From Desulfobacula sp. (lineage in GTDB: Bacteria > Desulfobacterota > Desulfobacteria > Desulfobacterales > Desulfobacteraceae), in NCBI GenBank assembly GCA_011390085.1, contig JAABTB010000070.1, positions 1 to 8,707 on the forward strand: DNA of 8,707 nucleotides, read 5' to 3'. Below, in pieces: positions 5,373 through 8,707 of this stretch (position 1 is the first letter of the stretch; each line of letters begins with the position of its first letter). The notes beneath the pieces were generated by a model. The model was not told the origin of the DNA. It worked only from the letters and a program-made list of their open reading frames with translations, and did no database searches. A program made the translations under genes and the position numbers.

Positions 5373-6143
5373 ATGAAAAAAATAGGAACAGCTTATCTTT
5401 TAATCGCTTTGCTTTACCTCGGACTCACCTCCTTTGCCTTTGCAGGTTCAAAGGAAATTACCGTATCCGCATCCATTGTCCTTAAAAATTCATTTGAGGA
5501 AATCGGCAAACGCTATGAATCCAACACCAAAACCGGGTGCATCTTTAATTTTGGAGCCGCGGGAAACCTTCTCAAGCAGATTGCCGGAGGGGCACCCGTG
5601 GATGTCTTTGCCCCCGCCGCGAAAAAATTTATGGATGAGGCGGATGCGCTGGAGCTTACCGTGGCCGGCACCCGTGCCGAATTCACTTTGAACAATATGG
5701 TTCTGATTGTCCCGGCCGATTCAAAAACAGCTTTGAATTCCTTTGAGGGATTGAATTCTGCAGCGATCAAAAAGATTGCCGTGGGCAACCCAAAGACTGT
5801 TTCAGCCGGAGAATATGCTGAAGATGTGTTCCATTTTTATAAGATTTCCGGTTCTATCAAAGATAAATTTATTTTTACGGAAAATGTACGGCAGGTCCTG
5901 GATTATGTGGCCAGAAACGAAGTGGATGCAGGCGTCGTCTTTGCCACGGATGCCGCTGTCCGGTCAAAAGAAGTGAGGGTTGTGGCTGCTGCTCCTGAAA
6001 AAAGTCATAAACCGGCTGTTTATACCGTAGCCGTGGTCAAAGGATCAAAATATGAGGCCGAGGCCAGAGCCTTCATCGCACTGCTTCTTTCCGACGAAGG
6101 TCAGGCGGTTCTCAAAAATTATGGTTTTAAAGCTGTTCGATAG
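5373..6143 (+). CDS. modA: ModA-type periplasmic oxyanion-binding protein
   Basis: At 256 residues this has the usual length of the molybdate ABC transporter binding protein. A signal peptide spans 1-24 (MKKIGTAYLL onward), with cleavage expected after AFA; there is no lipobox cysteine. Family landmarks include GAPVDVFAPAAKKFMDEA (73-90), AVGNPKTVSAGEYAE (136-150), ENVRQVLDYVARNEVDAGVVF (from 170) and a C-terminal VYTVAVVKGS. By-eye comparison with E. coli ModA puts Val36, Ala63 and Phe190 at the positions of Ser12, Ser39 and Tyr170, the three side-chain hydroxyls that contact molybdate; backbone-contact positions Ala145 and Val172 are kept. It is clearly ModA-like but its ligand may not be molybdate. 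AGGA lies 7 bases before the ATG. It sits 68 bp after the moeA-like gene and 8 bp before modB. Confidence 0.9.
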   Translation: MKKIGTAYLLIALLYLGLTSFAFAGSKEITVSASIVLKNSFEEIGKRYESNTKTGCIFNFGAAGNLLKQIAGGAPVDVFAPAAKKFMDEADALELTVAGTRAEFTLNNMVLIVPADSKTALNSFEGLNSAAIKKIAVGNPKTVSAGEYAEDVFHFYKISGSIKDKFIFTENVRQVLDYVARNEVDAGVVFATDAAVRSKEVRVVAAAPEKSHKPAVYTVAVVKGSKYEAEARAFIALLLSDEGQAVLKNYGFKAVR

Positions 6144-6151
6144 GGCTTGAC

Positions 6152-6814
6152 ATGGAATCCATTCTTTTTTCCGTGCGCCTGTCCCTGCAGGTGGCCTGCC
6201 TGTCAACGCTCCTGATCGTGGTGACCGGGATACCGGCAGCCTATCTCCTGGCACGGAAGGAATTCAGGGGCCGCGAGGCGCTGGACATGATCTTCACCCT
6301 TCCCCTGGTGCTGCCGCCCACGGTTACGGGCTATTATCTGATTATCGTTTTCGGCCGGAACGGACTCCTGGGCGGCTTTATTTATCAATGGACCGGGTGG
6401 ACCATCATGTTCACCTGGTATGCAGCCGTGCTCGCCTCCTATGTGGTGGCCCTGCCCCTCATGATCAAGACGGCCAGGGCGGCCATTGAATCCGTTGACA
6501 AAAATCTCATCAATGCCTCCTATACCCTCGGGCATTCCGAAATCAATACGGCCCTGAAGGTGATTCTTCCCCTGGCAAGACGGGGTATTATCGCCGGGGC
6601 CGTGCTCGCTTTTGCCCGTTCCATGGGAGAATTCGGGGCCACCCTCATGCTGGCCGGAAACCTGCCGGGCAAGACCGAGACCATGCCCATTGCCATCTAC
6701 AGCCTGTCCAACAGCGGAGAATGGAACAAGGCTCATGGGTTGGTAATGCTCATGACCCTGATATCCGGACTTTTCCTCTACATTGCCAACCGGTATTCAA
6801 AAAGGACGTTCTGA
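6152..6814 (+). CDS. modB: ModB, molybdate-type ABC transporter permease
   Basis: This 220-residue inner-membrane protein has the length and about five to six membrane segments of ModB. The EAA loop that docks on the ATPase is at about 121-149 (NASYTLGHSEI onward, then LPLARRGIIAG). It is followed by FARSMGEFGATLMLAGN (154-170), a stretch highly typical of ModB and the related sulfate permeases. LPGKTETMPIAIYS follows at 171-184, also typical. The Shine-Dalgarno-like AGGG overlaps the modA stop codon, 8 bp before the start, so the two are translated in series. Its stop shares one base with the modC start. The sequence points to the molybdate or tungstate branch over the sulfate branch, but cannot separate molybdate from tungstate. 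Confidence 0.94.
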   Translation: MESILFSVRLSLQVACLSTLLIVVTGIPAAYLLARKEFRGREALDMIFTLPLVLPPTVTGYYLIIVFGRNGLLGGFIYQWTGWTIMFTWYAAVLASYVVALPLMIKTARAAIESVDKNLINASYTLGHSEINTALKVILPLARRGIIAGAVLAFARSMGEFGATLMLAGNLPGKTETMPIAIYSLSNSGEWNKAHGLVMLMTLISGLFLYIANRYSKRTF

Positions 6815-7521
6815 TGGGGCTTTACGTCAATCTGCAAAAAAAGGTCAACGGGTTTTCTTTAAACATCGAATGGGAGATCGGCCATGAGCCGGCTGTTCTC
6901 TTCGGGTTTTCCGGAGCCGGGAAATCCATGACTCTCCAGTTGATAGCAGGCCTGATAAAGCCGGATTCAGGAGTTGTCCGCCTGGACGACACCCTGTATT
7001 TTGATTCCCTGTCCAAAACGGATCTGCCTCCCCAGAAAAGGCTGTTCGGTTATGTTTTCCAGGACCTGGCCCTTTTCCCTCACATGACGGTATGGCAGAA
7101 CATCCTCTACGGGGCACCCCTTCTTTCCGGAAATGAAAAACAGGACCGGGCCGGAGACCTGATCCGCTCCTTCAAACTCACCGGGCTTGAGAACCGATTT
7201 CCCTCGGAAATATCCGGGGGTCAGAAGCAGCGGGTGGCCTTTGCCCGGGCCCTGATCCGAAGGCCCAGGATGCTGCTCCTGGATGAGCCCTTTTCCGCCC
7301 TGGACCGTCCCCTCCGCCTTGAAATGAGGGAATTTTTAAAAGAAGTACGGAACACCTTCAACATCCCTGCCATCCTCGTGACCCATGATTTTGATGAGGC
7401 CTCCGCCGTCTCGGATCAGATCATCATTTACGAACACGGCAGAATCACCCAGACAGGCTCCCCCGAGCAGGTTAAAACCGCTCCGGCCAACGGCTATGTG
7501 TCCCACCTGATTTCAAACTGA
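6814..7521 (+). CDS. modC: ModC, ABC transporter ATPase lacking the C-terminal MOP domain
   Basis: The 235-residue ATPase has every ABC motif: Walker A GFSGAGKS (31-38), Q-loop Gln83 in YVFQD, signature ISGGQKQR (133-140), Walker B MLLLDEP (153-159) with Asp157 and Glu158, D-loop SALD, and the switch His191 in VTHD. E. coli ModC is about 350 residues and ends in a MOP/TOBE domain that binds molybdate and can inhibit transport. Here the protein stops after the ATPase core, so that feedback site is missing. The start is the ATG sharing one base with the modB stop (TGATG), with AAAGGA in front. A longer frame opens at 6721, but it would overlap 94 bases of modB. It should power uptake through ModB. 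Confidence 0.94.
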   Translation: MGLYVNLQKKVNGFSLNIEWEIGHEPAVLFGFSGAGKSMTLQLIAGLIKPDSGVVRLDDTLYFDSLSKTDLPPQKRLFGYVFQDLALFPHMTVWQNILYGAPLLSGNEKQDRAGDLIRSFKLTGLENRFPSEISGGQKQRVAFARALIRRPRMLLLDEPFSALDRPLRLEMREFLKEVRNTFNIPAILVTHDFDEASAVSDQIIIYEHGRITQTGSPEQVKTAPANGYVSHLISN

Positions 7522-7613
7522 CCCATTGCCGAATTGAATGCCGATTGCCTCCTGGTGTCGGGTCCATATCCTATGCTTGTAAATTGACAGGAAACCCTGT
7601 AAACTTTTGAGCC

Positions 7614-8483
7614 ATGGACAAGGCAATGGATATCAGGGACAGAAACGTCCTTTCCGGAGATGAGGTGCTGGGGCTGAATTTTATCAAGGGCTCGGGCCCT
7701 TATCTGTTCCGCAGGTATTACCGGTCCGGACTTCGTTCCCTCATCTTTGAGGTTCTGTCGGCCGGGGATGTAGAAAAGGAAACCCGGGGGGAGATCATCG
7801 ACGGTATCCGGCTTTTTCCCCGGGCCAGGCCTCGAAAAATGTTCAGAATTCTTCGGAACCGGTTTGTATCAAAAGAAGAGGTGTTAACGGAAATCCAGAA
7901 ATACAGGGTCCTCTTAAACCATCTTGGCCCTGATCTCATTGCCGCATCAGAGGAATTCATGGTGGATTATGCCATCCGGGGAAAACGGGAAATCGTTCTC
8001 TGCGGCCTCCAGGAATATGTCGAGGGAGAAATTCTCGATCCTTGGCGGCTTTCCATCAAAGAACCCCTCAAGGATATGTTCACCTCCCTGTCCGACACCC
8101 GGATGGAATACCCGGTATGGCTCAAAAAAGTCCGGGAAAATATTGGCCGGTTTGTTGAAAGAACGCGGCAGATGATCCATTCTTCGGGCTATATCCCGGA
8201 CCTTGCCGGTATCGGCAATCTGATCGTAATGAAGGATGCCGGTTTCAAGCTGGTGGACATCAACAATATCGTCCCGTTGAAACCGGACAAGACCATTCTC
8301 ATCGACGACAAGGGATATCCGTCCTGTGATGTGTCCGTGGAGGTGCTGTCCATCCTGGAAAGGGATGTCCTGCAAATCCCGCTTCTTCCGGACGACCCGC
8401 TTTACCGGCATTTTCTGGCCCCTGAGCGGAAAAAAGAGGTCCGGCACCTTGAAACCCTGTTTTATGCGAGACTGACCCCATGA
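7614..8483 (+). CDS. Uncharacterised protein with possible protein-kinase-like fold
   Basis: I do not recognise this 289-residue soluble protein as a named family. Its middle and C-terminal parts show a kinase-like order. A possible beta-3 Lys75 lies in RPRKMFRIL. A helix follows with EEVLTEIQKYRVL (88-100), then LGPDLIAASEEFMVDY and a hinge-like CGLQEYVEGE (130-139). A catalytic-loop-like PDLAGIGNL (195-203, with Asp196 and Asn202) and a DFG-like VDINN (214-218, Asp215) complete the series. The order and spacing recall small atypical kinases such as YrbL or the APH group. This is inference; the glycine loop is not obvious. The ATG at 7614 is the first in frame after a stop at 7608-7610, and Met5 at 7626 is an alternative. 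It overlaps the hydrolase gene by ATGA, so the two are probably coupled. Confidence 0.78.
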   Translation: MDKAMDIRDRNVLSGDEVLGLNFIKGSGPYLFRRYYRSGLRSLIFEVLSAGDVEKETRGEIIDGIRLFPRARPRKMFRILRNRFVSKEEVLTEIQKYRVLLNHLGPDLIAASEEFMVDYAIRGKREIVLCGLQEYVEGEILDPWRLSIKEPLKDMFTSLSDTRMEYPVWLKKVRENIGRFVERTRQMIHSSGYIPDLAGIGNLIVMKDAGFKLVDINNIVPLKPDKTILIDDKGYPSCDVSVEVLSILERDVLQIPLLPDDPLYRHFLAPERKKEVRHLETLFYARLTP

Positions 8484-8707
8484 AACGATTTTTTTTGATT
8501 TGCTTCCTTTTCCTGATTTTTACTCCCCTTTTCAGTGCCGAAGCACCGGTCCGCATCCTCTTTCTCGGGGATTCCCTGACGGCGGGGCTGGGGGTGGAGC
8601 CCCAGGAAGCCTATCCGTCCCTGATTCAGAAAATGCTGGAAGAAAAACAGATGCACCACATCACCGTCACCAACGGCAGCATCAGCGGGTCAACCACTGC
8701 CGGCGCT
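8480..8707 (+). CDS. SGNH/GDSL hydrolase (TesA-like esterase), 3' end cut by window
   Basis: Only the first 76 residues are present. A hydrophobic signal sequence (MKRFFLICFLFLIFTPLFSA) points to export, with cleavage probably near residue 20. Block I of the SGNH family is clear: ILFLGDSLTAGLGV (26-39), where Ser32 would be the nucleophile. NGSISGSTTAGA (65-76) fits block II of TesA-like arylesterases and lysophospholipases. The histidine-aspartate part lies beyond the window. The ATG overlaps the stop of the kinase-like gene (ATGA), implying translational coupling. Substrate cannot be told from this fragment. Confidence 0.92.
   Translation, partial: MKRFFLICFLFLIFTPLFSAEAPVRILFLGDSLTAGLGVEPQEAYPSLIQKMLEEKQMHHITVTNGSISGSTTAGA

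Noticed and set aside
6203..6736. A 177-codon minus-strand frame inside modB
   Set aside because: modB is unambiguous. The antisense product is rich in Gly, His, Pro and Gln, as expected from the reverse complement of a hydrophobic membrane gene.
6721..6813. A 31-residue N-terminal extension of ModC
   Set aside because: It would overlap modB by 94 bases and has no family resemblance. The ATG at 6814 has a good ribosome site and the normal ModC beginning.
7584..7612. A perfect TTGACA -35 box and an ACAGG/CCTGT hairpin before the kinase-like gene
   Set aside because: The matching -10 window (TTGAGC) is poor and the start would fall inside the gene. The hairpin has only 5 pairs and no T-run, so neither promoter nor terminator is convincing.
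7947..8447. A 166-codon minus-strand frame inside the kinase-like gene
   Set aside because: It is a shadow of the plus-strand gene, with no ribosome site or recognisable motif. The plus frame fits the operon and overlaps the next start by ATGA.
1..8707. CRISPR arrays, tRNA/rRNA genes, insertion sequences, prophage or defence genes
   Set aside because: I saw no regularly spaced repeats, cloverleaf-like or rRNA-like segments, transposase or integrase motifs, or terminal inverted repeats.

Overview
The window reads as a molybdenum-handling locus from an anaerobic, mid-GC bacterium. My best guess is a sulfate-reducing Desulfobacterota (deltaproteobacterium). The basis is a bacterial FmdE-family protein beside a cysteine-tailed MoeA-like protein, a short ModE and a short ModC, plus a COG2108-type radical SAM protein. 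This placement comes from family knowledge, not from any search.

Layout. (1) 1-695, plus strand: an unrecognised soluble protein whose frame is open at the window edge. (2) 667-2109, minus: a radical SAM protein whose 3' end overlaps gene 1 by 29 bp in a convergent arrangement. A sigma-54-like promoter motif lies just upstream of it. (3) 3454-2327, minus: a two-gene unit made of a ModE-type DNA-binding protein lacking molybdate-binding domains and a TauE/SafE (TSUP) anion transporter. (4) 3455-3647: a divergent regulatory region with a nearly complete 32-bp palindrome lying over a good sigma-70 -10 element, and a second, shorter inverted repeat in front of modE. (5) 3648-7521, plus: fmdE-like, moeA-like, modA, modB and modC. 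Most junctions overlap or are a few bases apart; the longest gap is 68 bp before modA. (6) 7614-8707, plus: a protein with possible kinase-fold motifs, overlapping by ATGA the start of an SGNH/GDSL hydrolase cut by the window end.

How the parts may work together. ModABC should import an oxyanion. The MoeA-like protein should bind molybdopterin, and the FmdE-like protein is a metal-binding protein often found near molybdenum or tungsten enzymes. ModE probably controls the divergent region, and the TSUP protein moves an anion across the membrane. Three features do not fit a textbook molybdate system. No MOP/TOBE molybdate-sensing domain is visible in the window. The ModA protein lacks, by my by-eye alignment, all three hydroxyl side chains that hold molybdate in E. 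coli ModA. The moeA-like protein ends in a four-cysteine tail. Together these make the substrate and the sensing mechanism open questions.

No tRNA, rRNA, CRISPR array, insertion sequence or integration site was seen. There is no gene-free stretch longer than 300 bases; the longest is 2110-2326.
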